From the NCBI RefSeq assembly GCF_003315205.1, contig NZ_QNRR01000001.1, forward strand, positions 1,178,001-1,242,000: DNA of 64,000 nucleotides, read 5' to 3'. The position numbers and the translations under genes are program-made. Below are positions 1 through 8,244 of this stretch, piece after piece (position 1 is the first letter of the stretch; every line of letters starts with the position of its first letter). This stretch comes from Roseimicrobium gellanilyticum (GTDB lineage Bacteria; Verrucomicrobiota; Verrucomicrobiia; Verrucomicrobiales; Verrucomicrobiaceae). The notes beneath the pieces were generated by a model. The model saw only the letters and a program-made list of their open reading frames with translations, was not told the origin of the DNA and did not search any database.

Positions 1-822
1 CCGTCCCTGCAGGGGCTCACCACCACCGGGGCCTGCCGTATCCTCGGCAAAGGTGCGATCCCGCTGGAGCGACCCGGAGACATGCGCTGGGATGCGGATG
101 TGACGATTGGTGGGGCGCTTATCTATACGAACGGGAAATTTCGCGCAGTGATGGAAAAACCAACCGCCGCACTCCGCGTGCAGGGGGACGACTGGTACTT
201 CACCGGATTGAAGGGGCAGCTCTGGGGAGGGGAGCTTGATGTGCCCGACCTTCAATTCCATTTCCCGTCAGGGAAAAAGAAGTCACGCTTCGCGACCCAG
301 CTTGTGCTCAAGGATGCTCGACTGGAATCCGTCCTCGTTGGCTTCGGGCAGCCGTTGCAAAAGCAGCCGGGGACCGTCCAGTTTGACTGGAGAGGTGGCG
401 GGGAGTTCGACCTCGACGCCTTTGCCGGTGCCGGTCAGTTGACCGTTGAGGATGCCGAGTTCGGTCGTCTTCCTGTGTTTGGCACCATGGGCCGCTTGTT
501 GGACAAGTTGACGCCTGGATTTGGCAGGGACATCTCCACGCGTGTGAAGGTGGAGCATCGCATTGGCAAGGGCGTGGTGGGCCTGGACGACGTGGAGCTT
601 GAGACGCAGCAGATGCGCATTGAAGGAGATGGGACCATCGATCTCAAACGAAGGTATGCAGATTTCACCGGAGACTTGAACCTGAAAGGACTGGTGGGAC
701 TGGCCACCCGGCCCCTCAAGTCCATGACTGAAATCACGGGCACGGGGCCGCTGACTGCGGTGAAATGGGAGGACCACAGGAAGGGCATCCTCCGCGGAAG
801 AGATGATGACGATGCTGAGTAG
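1..822 (+). CDS. AsmA-like protein, C-terminal part (5' end outside window)
   Basis: The frame is open from the first base to the stop at 820-822, so only the last ~273 residues are present. The sequence shows the alternating short beta-strand pattern of AsmA/DUF3971-type proteins. It includes a Gly/Asp-rich strand series and the typical C-terminal 'G-x-G-x-IDL-x-x-x-x-x-x-F' pattern (GDGTIDLKRRYADF), ending in an acidic Asp-rich tail. AsmA-like proteins are inner-membrane-anchored periplasmic proteins linked to lipid transport and outer-membrane homeostasis. The membrane anchor cannot be seen here because it lies upstream of the window. The family call rests on pattern, not on catalytic residues. 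Confidence 0.6.
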   Translation, partial: PSLQGLTTTGACRILGKGAIPLERPGDMRWDADVTIGGALIYTNGKFRAVMEKPTAALRVQGDDWYFTGLKGQLWGGELDVPDLQFHFPSGKKKSRFATQLVLKDARLESVLVGFGQPLQKQPGTVQFDWRGGGEFDLDAFAGAGQLTVEDAEFGRLPVFGTMGRLLDKLTPGFGRDISTRVKVEHRIGKGVVGLDDVELETQQMRIEGDGTIDLKRRYADFTGDLNLKGLVGLATRPLKSMTEITGTGPLTAVKWEDHRKGILRGRDDDDAE

Positions 823-1013
823 CATGCCTATCCAGGCGAGTGGCCTCAGTGGTATGGATAGGCCACTGCTGTGGTATGCGTTGGAACCAGGGCACTGCTC
901 TGTATCAGGCTCACCCCTGCCTTGCTGATGAGCACGTGCATCTCCCCTCCTCACGGCACCTCATGCGAGCCCGTGAGCGGCTGCATCACTTCACTATCAA
1001 ATGCTCTATCTGA

Positions 1014-1187
1014 TTAATATCCTCTGCGATCCCATCGGTCGTCGCGGCGATCATATCGGATGTCACGGCGGTCGTCCCGACGGTCCACCCTGCGTGTGGT
1101 TCCGTAGCAAGAAGCAAGAAGCGTCGTCAGGAGCACAAGGGCGGTGATGCGGACTGCTTTGGATAGTATGGGCAGTTTCGATTTCAT
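1014..1187 (-). CDS. Small Arg/Asp-rich lipoprotein
   Basis: This is a 57-residue protein of unknown function. The start at 1187 is chosen because it places a lipoprotein signal peptide (MKSKLPILSKAVRI then a hydrophobic core) directly at the N-terminus with lipobox LLASC; the frame upstream codes for nothing signal-like. The mature part is almost entirely Arg and Asp/Tyr in a DRRDDRR-type repeat. It is probably attached to a membrane by its lipidated Cys. Such short charged lipoproteins are common in this phylum, but I know of no assigned role. It stands alone between two + strand genes. Confidence 0.55.
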   Translation of the reverse strand: MKSKLPILSKAVRITALVLLTTLLASCYGTTRRVDRRDDRRDIRYDRRDDRWDRRGY

Positions 1188-1410
1188 GACAGGCAAGTGC
1201 GGTGTGGTATGAACGCAGTTGCACTGGGGGCTGCGCGTGTCCAAGCGCGCGTGCACTGTGGCACGCTACTACCGGGCGAAGTTCTGCGTAAGTAGCCCTT
1301 TGGTCCTATGCCGCGGTACCCATCGGGCTGCGGAAGGTGTTGCCCTTAAGTCCTATTTCCCAACACGGCAGGAACGTCGAGGCTGGTGGGCAAACCAGAA
1401 TCATCCACGC

Positions 1411-2322
1411 ATGAAACCCGTCATTTCGATTGTCCTGCCGGTCATTGCACTCGCCGGTGCTTGTTTCACCCAAACTCCGGCGGCTCCAGAAGGCACCACT
1501 CCGGAGATGGCCGCTGTCATCGCCAATGACCGGGCTTACGAGGCAGCTTACGCAAAGGGGGATGCCAAGGCCCTTGCGGACTTCTTCACCGATGATGCGG
1601 AATACAACTCGGAGGATGGCAGCACTCTCAGTGGCCGCGCTGAGATCGAGGAGAGCCTCCGCGCGCAGTTCCTCACCGACAAGGGCTCCAAGCTCGCCAT
1701 CAGCGTGGATTCCGTGAAGGTGCTGAGTCCGGATGTCGTCGTGGAAAAGGGCTCGACCACCGTCACGGAGAAGAATGGTGACACCAGCGGTGCGCTCTAC
1801 ACGGCAATTCATGTGAAGAAGGATGGCAAATGGCGCATCACCAACCTGGTGGAGAGCCCGCTGCCTGACGACGATGCAGTAGAGCATCAACTGGAGGAAC
1901 TCTCCTGGCTGATTGGCGTGTGGGAGGATACGGACAAGGGAGATGACGTGACTGTCCGCAGCCAGTATTCCTGGTCTCGTGGTAACAAGTTCATCACACG
2001 CAATGTGAGCGTCAAGCAGGGAGGCGAGGTCACGATGGAAGGCTGGCAGATCATCGGCTGGGATGCCGTGGAGCAGAAAGTCCGCTCGTGGACTTTTGAT
2101 AGCGAAGGCGGTTTCTCACAGGGGACCTTCACCAGCGAAGGGAACCGCTGGCTGCTCCGTGAAACGGGAGTCACTCCAGATGGCCACCGCACCACAGGTG
2201 ACAGCACCATCACAAAAGCCAGTGATACTCGATTCACCTGGGAATCCGCCAACCGCACGCTCGATGGCGAGCCGCAGCCAGGCATTCGTCCCATCGAAGT
2301 CAACCGCGTGAAAGGAGACTGA
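1411..2322 (+). CDS. Secreted SnoaL-like (DUF4440/SgcJ-type) protein
   Basis: A 303-residue exported protein. The ATG at 1411 is preferred over upstream in-frame starts because it begins a signal sequence (MKPVISIVLPVIALAGAC). Residues ~35-145 match the NTF2/SnoaL-like fold seen in SgcJ/EcaC-type proteins, with 'ANDRAYEAAYAKGDAKALADFF' split by helices and a 'KDGKWRITNL' strand near the end. Residues ~150-300 form a second beta-rich domain of the kind often fused to DUF4440 domains in Planctomycetes and Verrucomicrobia. No enzymatic activity can be assigned. The next gene starts four bases after the stop, so the two are probably co-transcribed and may work together at the cell surface. Confidence 0.65.
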   Translation: MKPVISIVLPVIALAGACFTQTPAAPEGTTPEMAAVIANDRAYEAAYAKGDAKALADFFTDDAEYNSEDGSTLSGRAEIEESLRAQFLTDKGSKLAISVDSVKVLSPDVVVEKGSTTVTEKNGDTSGALYTAIHVKKDGKWRITNLVESPLPDDDAVEHQLEELSWLIGVWEDTDKGDDVTVRSQYSWSRGNKFITRNVSVKQGGEVTMEGWQIIGWDAVEQKVRSWTFDSEGGFSQGTFTSEGNRWLLRETGVTPDGHRTTGDSTITKASDTRFTWESANRTLDGEPQPGIRPIEVNRVKGD

Positions 2323-2326
2323 TGTT

Positions 2327-4525
2327 ATGCGCTCAAGACTGCATTTCATTTTCTCAGTCGTGCTCGCGCTCACGGTAGTGCTCTTCTACACGGACGCATT
2401 TGCACGTGGAGGACGCGGAGGAGGTGGTGGACGGCCCTCGGGTGGGGGAGGAGGCGGAGCTCGACCGGCACCGAAGCCAAAGCCGAAGCCATCAAAGCCA
2501 TCGGGTGGCGGCAGCAAGCCCTCGAAGCCGTCAGGCGGAAGCAAGCCTTCCAAGCCCTCGGGCGGAGGCAGTTTCTCACGTCCCTCAGGCGGTGGTTCAC
2601 GTCCTTCAGGTGGGGGCTCTTCGCGTCCTTCGGGTGACTACGCCCGTCCCTCGGGTGGAGGTAGTGGCTCCCGTCCCTCGCAGTTGCCCTCAGGTGGTGG
2701 TTCCAGAGTCAGTGGTGGTGGTGGTGGCCGAGTGCCTTCCTCTCCGTCTCAGCGGCCGTCTGGCGGGAACCTGCCATCTCGAGGGAACAGCATTTCACAA
2801 TTGCCCTCAGGGAATCGGCCTGGAAGTGGAAGCGGTGGAGCTAACCGTCCCTCGCAATTGCCGTCGCGTCCGGGTGGCGGTGTTGCCGACGGGCGTCCGT
2901 CGCAGCTCCCATCAAGACCGGGAACGGGAGCAGGAGCAGGAACTGGTTCCGGAGCACGCCCTGGGAACTTGCCCAGTCAGCGTCCTGGTGGTGGTAGTGG
3001 CATCGCGGGAGGAGCAGGACCATCGCAGCTCCCCAACAGGCCGAACGCGGGAGGTGGGGCACGTCCTGGCACCTTGCCCAGTCAGCGTCCCAGCAAGGAG
3101 GACCTCGGGAATTTCCTCGGACTCGCAGGTGGTGTGGCCGGAGGCATCGCACTCGGTGATGCGATTGCCAATCGCCCCTCGCAACTTCCGGCAGAGCGGC
3201 CCGGTGCGGGTGACCGACCCGGCATCGCGGACCGGCCCTCGCAGCTTCCCGCGGAGCGTCCCGGTGCTGGCGACCGTCCGGGCATCGCAGACCGTCCTTC
3301 GCAACTTCCTGCGGAGCGTCCCGGTGCTGGCGACCGGCCTGGTATCGCAGACCGTCCTTCGCAACTTCCAGCACAGCGGCCCGGCATTGGTGATGGTTCA
3401 GGCATTGCCAACCGGCCTTCGCAAGGGCTCCCTGAGCGCCCTGGCATGGGTGAACGTCCCGGGATGGGTGAACGTCCCGGGATGGGTGAACGTCCTGGCC
3501 AGCTTCCGGAGCGCCCGAATCGTGGTGATCAATGGCAGGGCCGCGTGGACAACGCACAAAACACTTGGAATAGCTGGAAGCAGCAGAAACAGACCAACCT
3601 CAACCAGTTTAACGTTAACGCCGAGCAGCGGTGGAACAACATCGAGAGCCACTCCGGTGACTGGCAGAACCATCGCGAGGAAATGTGGGACTACCGCCAC
3701 GACCGTGCTGAGGAAATCTGGGACAACGTGGGCGACAACATCTACGACTGCTTCGACGATCATTGGTGGCATGGTCATGGCTGGGGCTGGGGCCACGGTC
3801 ACTACCACGGCAATCCGTGGTGGTGGTGGGCGCCTGCTGCCATTGGCACCACCGCTGCGTTCATCGACGCTGTGATTCCCGACCCGGTGTATGTGGACTA
3901 TGGGGCGAGCAGTGGAGGCTACTACTACGGTGCCCCTGCGCAGACCTATGGTACCACGACGAGCGCTGCTCCGCAGACGATTGTAATCAACAACGAGACT
4001 GTCCCGGTCACGCCGCAGTCTGCGCCGGTGGTCATCGAGGTGGCTGCGACCATCGAGCAACCACCGCCTCCCATGCCGCCTGCTGAAGGGCACCCTGCAG
4101 AATGGATGCCTCTCGGTGTGTTTGCGCTCGCCCAGGAAGAAAAGGGGAATCCCATCATGTTCTTCCAGCTCTCGGTGAATCGCGAGGGCACGATCAGCGG
4201 CGCCTACAGCAACCTGCTCAGCTCTGACAATCGGCAGATTGCCGGAAAAATCGACAAGGCCACCCAGCGCGCCGCGTGGCGCATCGGTGACAACACCCAA
4301 ACGATCTTCGAGACCAGCCTCGGCAACTTGACGCAGGATGTCTCGCCGGTGGCGGTCCATTTTGGGAAGAGCCAAACGCAGACCTGGCTCCTTGTCCGCA
4401 TTCCTGAGCCCGCGCAGTCTGGACAGCCCATGAACATTCCGGAGCTCAGTGGCAAGCCGCCGGAAGTGAAGAAGACTGCCACCACACCGGAGGTGAAAGC
4501 ACCCACCACCCCGCCGTCAAAGTAG
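2327..4525 (+). CDS. Large secreted Pro/Gly/Ser-rich repeat protein
   Basis: A 732-residue protein starting at an ATG preceded by AAAGGAG. It has a signal peptide (residues 1-26, ending DAFA). Residues ~27-250 are low-complexity (GGG, KPSKPSGG, RPSQLPS). Residues ~283-362 are four 20-residue units of the type RPSQLPAERPGAGDRPGIAD, followed by GERPGM hexapeptides. A Trp/Asn/Gln-rich charged helical stretch and a His/Gly/Trp-rich stretch (HWWHGHGWGWGHGHYHG) come next, then a hydrophobic turn. The C-terminal ~110-residue domain (AEWMPLGVFALAQ to LLVRIPEP) looks globular. The protein is probably a cell-envelope or surface component, and the His-rich part could bind metal. The function is unknown. 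Confidence 0.6.
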   Translation: MRSRLHFIFSVVLALTVVLFYTDAFARGGRGGGGGRPSGGGGGGARPAPKPKPKPSKPSGGGSKPSKPSGGSKPSKPSGGGSFSRPSGGGSRPSGGGSSRPSGDYARPSGGGSGSRPSQLPSGGGSRVSGGGGGRVPSSPSQRPSGGNLPSRGNSISQLPSGNRPGSGSGGANRPSQLPSRPGGGVADGRPSQLPSRPGTGAGAGTGSGARPGNLPSQRPGGGSGIAGGAGPSQLPNRPNAGGGARPGTLPSQRPSKEDLGNFLGLAGGVAGGIALGDAIANRPSQLPAERPGAGDRPGIADRPSQLPAERPGAGDRPGIADRPSQLPAERPGAGDRPGIADRPSQLPAQRPGIGDGSGIANRPSQGLPERPGMGERPGMGERPGMGERPGQLPERPNRGDQWQGRVDNAQNTWNSWKQQKQTNLNQFNVNAEQRWNNIESHSGDWQNHREEMWDYRHDRAEEIWDNVGDNIYDCFDDHWWHGHGWGWGHGHYHGNPWWWWAPAAIGTTAAFIDAVIPDPVYVDYGASSGGYYYGAPAQTYGTTTSAAPQTIVINNETVPVTPQSAPVVIEVAATIEQPPPPMPPAEGHPAEWMPLGVFALAQEEKGNPIMFFQLSVNREGTISGAYSNLLSSDNRQIAGKIDKATQRAAWRIGDNTQTIFETSLGNLTQDVSPVAVHFGKSQTQTWLLVRIPEPAQSGQPMNIPELSGKPPEVKKTATTPEVKAPTTPPSK
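3173..3487 (+). repeat. In-gene tandem repeats: 4 x 60 bp then 3 x 18 bp
   Basis: Four adjoining 60-bp units (3173-3232, 3233-3292, 3293-3352 and a more divergent 3353-3412) code for RPSQLPAERPGAGDRPGIAD-like peptides. At 3434-3487, three 18-bp units code for ERPGMG; the last two are identical at the DNA level. All repeats stay in frame within the coding sequence, so they are protein repeats open to slippage or unequal recombination, not an array of spacers. Confidence 0.85.
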
Positions 4526-4597
4526 GGTTACAACAGCACGCACCTTCGCTCTCCCTCCTCTGCAGTACTACCACGTGCCGCCTTGTCCGGTCCCGCC

Positions 4598-4713
4598 AGA
4601 GCATTTCATTGAAACTGTAGCCGTAGATAACGAGAACAAAGGCGTATTCGTCCCTTCGGGACGAGCGGCCACAACTCAATTCGAACTGGCTGTAGCTCCA
4701 TTTAAAATGCTCT
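4598..4713. repeat. MITE-like element with imperfect terminal inverted repeats
   Basis: About 116 bp are bounded by perfect 9-bp inverted ends AGAGCATTT (4598-4606) and AAATGCTCT (4705-4713). A weaker inverted match extends inward to an AGCC/GGCT pair about 25 bases from each end. The middle holds a small hairpin (CGTCCC-TTC-GGGACG). It has no coding capacity. The right end abuts the truncated adaptor gene remnant. The element could be a non-autonomous transposon derivative; no clear target-site duplication is visible. Confidence 0.4.
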
Positions 4714-4894
4714 AGAAACCGGCTCCACCGTAAACTTGCTCTTGCTCGAAGGCCAAAGCACCACGGCTCCAGCAAAGGTGGAATTCATCAGCTCCGTCAC
4801 CGACTCCGCCAGCGGTACCGTGCGTGTGAAATTCGTCATCGACAACGCCGCAGGCACCTATCGCAGTGGCGTTCGGTGCACATTGAATCCATAA
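4712..4894 (+). pseudogene. Remnant of an RND-efflux periplasmic adaptor (HlyD/AcrA type), C-terminus only
   Basis: Reading from 4712 in frame to the stop at 4892-4894 gives about 60 residues with the signature of the last beta-barrel/membrane-proximal part of RND adaptor proteins: 'KVEFISSVTDSASGTVRVKF' followed by 'VIDNAAGTYRSGVRCTLNP'. There is no start codon, a stop lies just upstream in the frame, and the rest of the ~350-residue protein is missing. The reading frame is intact as far as it goes, which suggests fairly recent truncation. It borders the MITE-like element at 4598-4713. Confidence 0.65.
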
Positions 4895-5913
4895 GGACGA
4901 TATGGATTCAGTGTCTGCGGTACCCATACTCAAGACATCCGGATGGGTGCAATCGAAGACATCTGCAAGTCTGAGCAGGACTCAGAGAGTCGGATGAACG
5001 TTGCTTTGTTTTTTTCCAAACCCGTCTCGTTGGACCGGGCAGAAATGTTTCCCCGCGGAGAATGTTCCTCGGGACTTATTCCCAAAGGCTTTAGTGTTGC
5101 CAGCGAAGAGAAAAGAGAAGCCCGCGATGGAGGAATGAAAACTCGAAGAGGCGAAATTTGGCGACGCCGGACCTAATCAATAGCTCCCCTTCACATGCCC
5201 TTCGCCTAAGATTGGGGTAGGATAGGGAAAGCCTATTGGTCTACCAGATTGCCTTGGTGGTTCCATGGGAAGGCGCTTTGCTCGCAAAACGAACCGTATG
5301 CGGATCAACTGGAACCGCTGTCGTGCTGTTCTAGAAGCAGGGCCCTGAGCCGCTGATAATCCCAGTCAAATCGGGACAATTTTTGTCAGGAGCGCCTCGA
5401 TCTGTGGTCGTATTTCATCCGCAACTGAAGCGCAGGAGAGATCCACCCCGCTCATCTGCTTGTTGACGAACATGGGCCACGGGTTGCTCGAACGTCAGCG
5501 CATCCGAACCGATTTTGTTCGGACCGCTCTCAAACTCGTGCGGCACCATATTCGGATGCTGCAAATCGAGAAGCTGGAGCAACATTACGACGCCCTCGAT
5601 GGTCGTGACCATCGCAAAGACGATGATGGTTGACGATGAGGCGTGATATTAGTGCGCCGAGTATTGGCCATTTCTACTGGGTATCTCTCTCGCTCCTGCG
5701 TTGCCTCTCACAATTGTGCGGAGATTGCAGCGACGTCTGGAACGGAATCCTTCGCGAACGAAGATTTAGCTCAAAGTGGGGACAGCGAATCGCAAAACCA
5801 GATGAGTGGGTTGCATTCACCTAGTGAAAGTAGCCGACTCTCAATCCTGCCTCCAACTCGAACGGAACTCCCATCCGGTGTGTGGCGGGTGCGAAGCAGA
5901 ATTTCTATTCCTC
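4895..5913. other. ~1 kb gene-poor region before the siderophore receptor
   Basis: No convincing gene is seen. A + strand frame of ~70 codons ending at 5632 and other short frames match nothing I recognise. Two short palindromes occur: CACAATTGTG at 5709-5718, and TTCACCTAGTGAA at 5816-5828, 86 bp before the receptor start. Either could be a regulator site, but neither resembles a Fur box. Together with the pseudogene at 4712-4894, this looks like the decayed left edge of the siderophore island. Confidence 0.4.
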
Positions 5914-8064
5914 ATGAAACACAACTCAACGCACCCATACCAGCGACTAACCTCCCTAGTTGCCAGCTGCCTCCTGGCCGGTTCCAACGTCGTGGCGCAA
6001 AACGCTCCGAAGCCCGAGGCGCCAAAACCCGAGGCGCCAGCGCCTGAGGGCACTGTCTTGCTGCCCGATGTCGTGATCACTGGAAACCATCCTATTCGCT
6101 ATCTGGTGACCTCCACTTCGACCGCGCTGCTCACGGACCTTCCGCTGATTGAGACACCCTTTAGCGTGAGCGTTTACAACGAGGAGCTAATCGAGGATCA
6201 GCGCGCGTTCACTCTCAAAGAAGTTCTGCAGAATGATCCGAGCATCGCGATTCAGATGCCTGGCGGGTACTACGGTTTTCAAAACTTCGGCCTGCGCGGT
6301 TTTCGGGTGGACAATTTCAACGGCTACCGTGTCGACGGCCTCCCGGTGATCAATACCGTTGCTCCCTCCCTCGATGACAAGGCCCAGGTGGAACTGCTCA
6401 AAGGGCCTGCCGCACTGCAATACGGGTTCATGCCTCCTGGCGGCGCGATCAACCTCGTGCGCAAACACCCGCTGGAAGACTTCTCGACCAGCCTCCAGTT
6501 CGATATCGATACCTTCGGAAGTTTGTATGGCCAGATCGATGTGAGTGACATCGTGGCTGACGGCAAGTTTGGCTACCGCCTGGTACTTGCTGCCGACGAG
6601 TTCGAAAGCTTCTACGACAATTCCGATGGCGACCGCTTCATGGGTTCACTGTACACCGAGTGGAAGCCAACAGATGCGGTGAAGATCTGGAGTACGATCG
6701 GGGGCCAGAACCTTGAGCGCAGCGGCTACTACGGTCCGATGATCACTGCCAATGGACGTCTGCTGGATACCGGCGTGAAGACCAACATCATGCAGGACTG
6801 GGCGCGCAACGAGCACGAGACCTTCGACGCAGCGGTCGGCATCGATGCCGAGTTCAACGACGATTGGAAGATGCGCTTCTACGTGAGCTACCAGGATGCC
6901 CAACGCGATTCCCGTCTGAGCTATCCGTATTCGGTTCAGGAGAACGGTGACTTCACGGAAGGTGCCTTGCTCACCAATGGACCCTTCGAATGGCAGTCCT
7001 GGGGCATTCATGGCCACATCGAAGGCAACTTCGAAACCGGCCCCCTGAAGCATAAGACCGTGTTTGGCGCCGAGTGGCGCGCCTACGACAGCAGCGGCGA
7101 GCGCAGCTTCCCTGACGTGGGTCCAAACAACGCCTATAAGTTGAACCCGCTCCCCATCCCGTCGGCAGGCGGTTGGACGGCGCTTGATTTCGAGTATGAT
7201 GAATTCGGCGTCTTCGCGACCGACATCATCGAATTCAACGAGCATTGGTCGATCTTGCTTGGTGGCCGCTTTGGCCGGTTTGAGAACACCTATCCGGATG
7301 ACCCCGCCTCCAACGATACGGTGGATGCATGGACCCCGACTGCAGCATTGATGTTCTCGCCGGTCGAGAATGTGCACGCCTACTTCACCTACACCCAGGG
7401 TGTGCAGGACGGTGGAACTGCGAGTCGTGCTGCAACGAATGCCTTCGAGCCCCTCGGTGTGCAGCGGTCCGAACAGTTCGAACTTGGCGTGAAGACTGAA
7501 TGGCTGGACGGACGTCTTGCGGGCGAGTTGGCCCTGTTCCAAATCGAGCAGGATCTCCCCACGATGAATCCCACGACTGGCATCGAGTCGTTTTCCGGCA
7601 ACCAACGTCATCGGGGCCTTGAATTCACCCTTCGAGGCAAAGTCACGGATCATCTGCAGACAGGTGTCGCCGTGATGTTCCTGGATGCCGAGCAGGAGGA
7701 CACTGGAGTTGCCGAATACGATGGACGCCGTCCCCAGTATGTCCCGTCGTATCAGGCCAACGTCTGGGCGTCGCTGGACATCCCGCAGGTGCCTGGCCTC
7801 TCTCTGAACGCGAATGCCCGTTTTGTGGACAAGCAATACCTCGATCAGGGCGAGGAGTTCGCCACGGATTCCTATGTCGTGGTGGACGTGGGAGCGAGCT
7901 ACCGGCGCAGAATCGCCGATGCTGACTGGACGTTCCGCGTGGGTGTTCGGAACCTGCTGGATGAGCGCTACTTCGAATCCGGCGAGTACTATCCGGGAGA
8001 CGCTGGCTATCTGGCTTACGGATCACCTGTGTCGGCGGTGTTCTCCATTCAGGTTGATTTCTGA
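5914..8064 (+). CDS. TonB-dependent siderophore receptor
   Basis: A 716-residue outer-membrane receptor. The ATG at 5914 is chosen because it starts a signal peptide (MKHNSTHPYQRLTSLVASCLLAG, then VVAQ); in-frame upstream GTG codons add a non-signal extension. A short Pro/Ala/Glu linker (APKPEAPKPEAPAPEG) is followed by a plug domain: TonB-box-like 'LPDVVITG', 'TPFSVSVYNEELI', 'LRGFRVDNFNGYRVDGLP' and 'VELLKGPAALQYG..PPGGAINLV'. The beta-barrel ends in a typical aromatic C-terminus (SVFSIQVDF). This is the FhuE/FecA-like 'TonB-dependent siderophore receptor' family. Lying directly upstream of the asb genes, it is the likely ferric-petrobactin receptor; that substrate is an inference from context. 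A terminator-like hairpin follows the gene. Confidence 0.9.
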   Translation: MKHNSTHPYQRLTSLVASCLLAGSNVVAQNAPKPEAPKPEAPAPEGTVLLPDVVITGNHPIRYLVTSTSTALLTDLPLIETPFSVSVYNEELIEDQRAFTLKEVLQNDPSIAIQMPGGYYGFQNFGLRGFRVDNFNGYRVDGLPVINTVAPSLDDKAQVELLKGPAALQYGFMPPGGAINLVRKHPLEDFSTSLQFDIDTFGSLYGQIDVSDIVADGKFGYRLVLAADEFESFYDNSDGDRFMGSLYTEWKPTDAVKIWSTIGGQNLERSGYYGPMITANGRLLDTGVKTNIMQDWARNEHETFDAAVGIDAEFNDDWKMRFYVSYQDAQRDSRLSYPYSVQENGDFTEGALLTNGPFEWQSWGIHGHIEGNFETGPLKHKTVFGAEWRAYDSSGERSFPDVGPNNAYKLNPLPIPSAGGWTALDFEYDEFGVFATDIIEFNEHWSILLGGRFGRFENTYPDDPASNDTVDAWTPTAALMFSPVENVHAYFTYTQGVQDGGTASRAATNAFEPLGVQRSEQFELGVKTEWLDGRLAGELALFQIEQDLPTMNPTTGIESFSGNQRHRGLEFTLRGKVTDHLQTGVAVMFLDAEQEDTGVAEYDGRRPQYVPSYQANVWASLDIPQVPGLSLNANARFVDKQYLDQGEEFATDSYVVVDVGASYRRRIADADWTFRVGVRNLLDERYFESGEYYPGDAGYLAYGSPVSAVFSIQVDF

Positions 8065-8094
8065 TTCGTTTCAGGACTGACCTTTGCCGCATTT

Positions 8095-8133
8095 GCTGCG
8101 GCACCCGGACAACCCAGGTGCCGCAGCTTATTT
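8095..8133 (+). terminator. Hairpin terminator after the TonB receptor
   Basis: A perfect 11-bp stem GCTGCGGCACC (8095-8105) / GGTGCCGCAGC (8117-8127), with an 11-nt loop, is followed by TTATTT. It lies 30 bp after the receptor stop, so the receptor is probably a separate or attenuated transcript relative to the biosynthetic genes. Confidence 0.65.
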
Positions 8134-8244
8134 CCGGAACGCATTCCCAAAAAGACGTGGCTGTTCCACGTGGCCTTGTGGCTATCCCGACATTGGATAG
8201 ACGCGTGGGAAACCTATGCAGTGTTGTGATTCTGATAGCTGGCC

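Noticed and set aside
839-867. Hairpin AGTGGCC/GGCCACT after the AsmA-like gene
   Set aside because: The stem is only 7 bp with a long loop and lacks a T-run, so a terminator call is not supported.
1219-1410. N-terminal extension of the SnoaL-like gene
   Set aside because: The added 64 residues have no signal or domain character, and the ATG at 1411 starts a proper signal peptide.
3173-3487. CRISPR-like regular repeats
   Set aside because: The 60-bp and 18-bp units are contiguous, lack spacers and code in frame for a repeat protein.
4943-5176. 77-codon + strand frame in the gene-poor region
   Set aside because: It has no ribosome site, no recognisable motif and a composition unlike the neighbouring genes.
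5640-5913. Fur box upstream of the TonB receptor
   Set aside because: I searched by eye for GATAAT/ATTATC-like palindromes; the best candidates (GATATTAGTGCGCC near 5645, the TTCACCTAGTGAA palindrome at 5816) do not match the Fur consensus well enough.
6646-7836. 396-codon - strand frame opposite the TonB receptor
   Set aside because: A shadow of the receptor gene; the receptor has clear plug and barrel motifs while this frame has none.
8128-8244. Fur box upstream of the outer-membrane protein and asb genes
   Set aside because: No palindrome here reaches the quality of the two sites listed; TTGTGATTCTGATAG is only a weak half-match.
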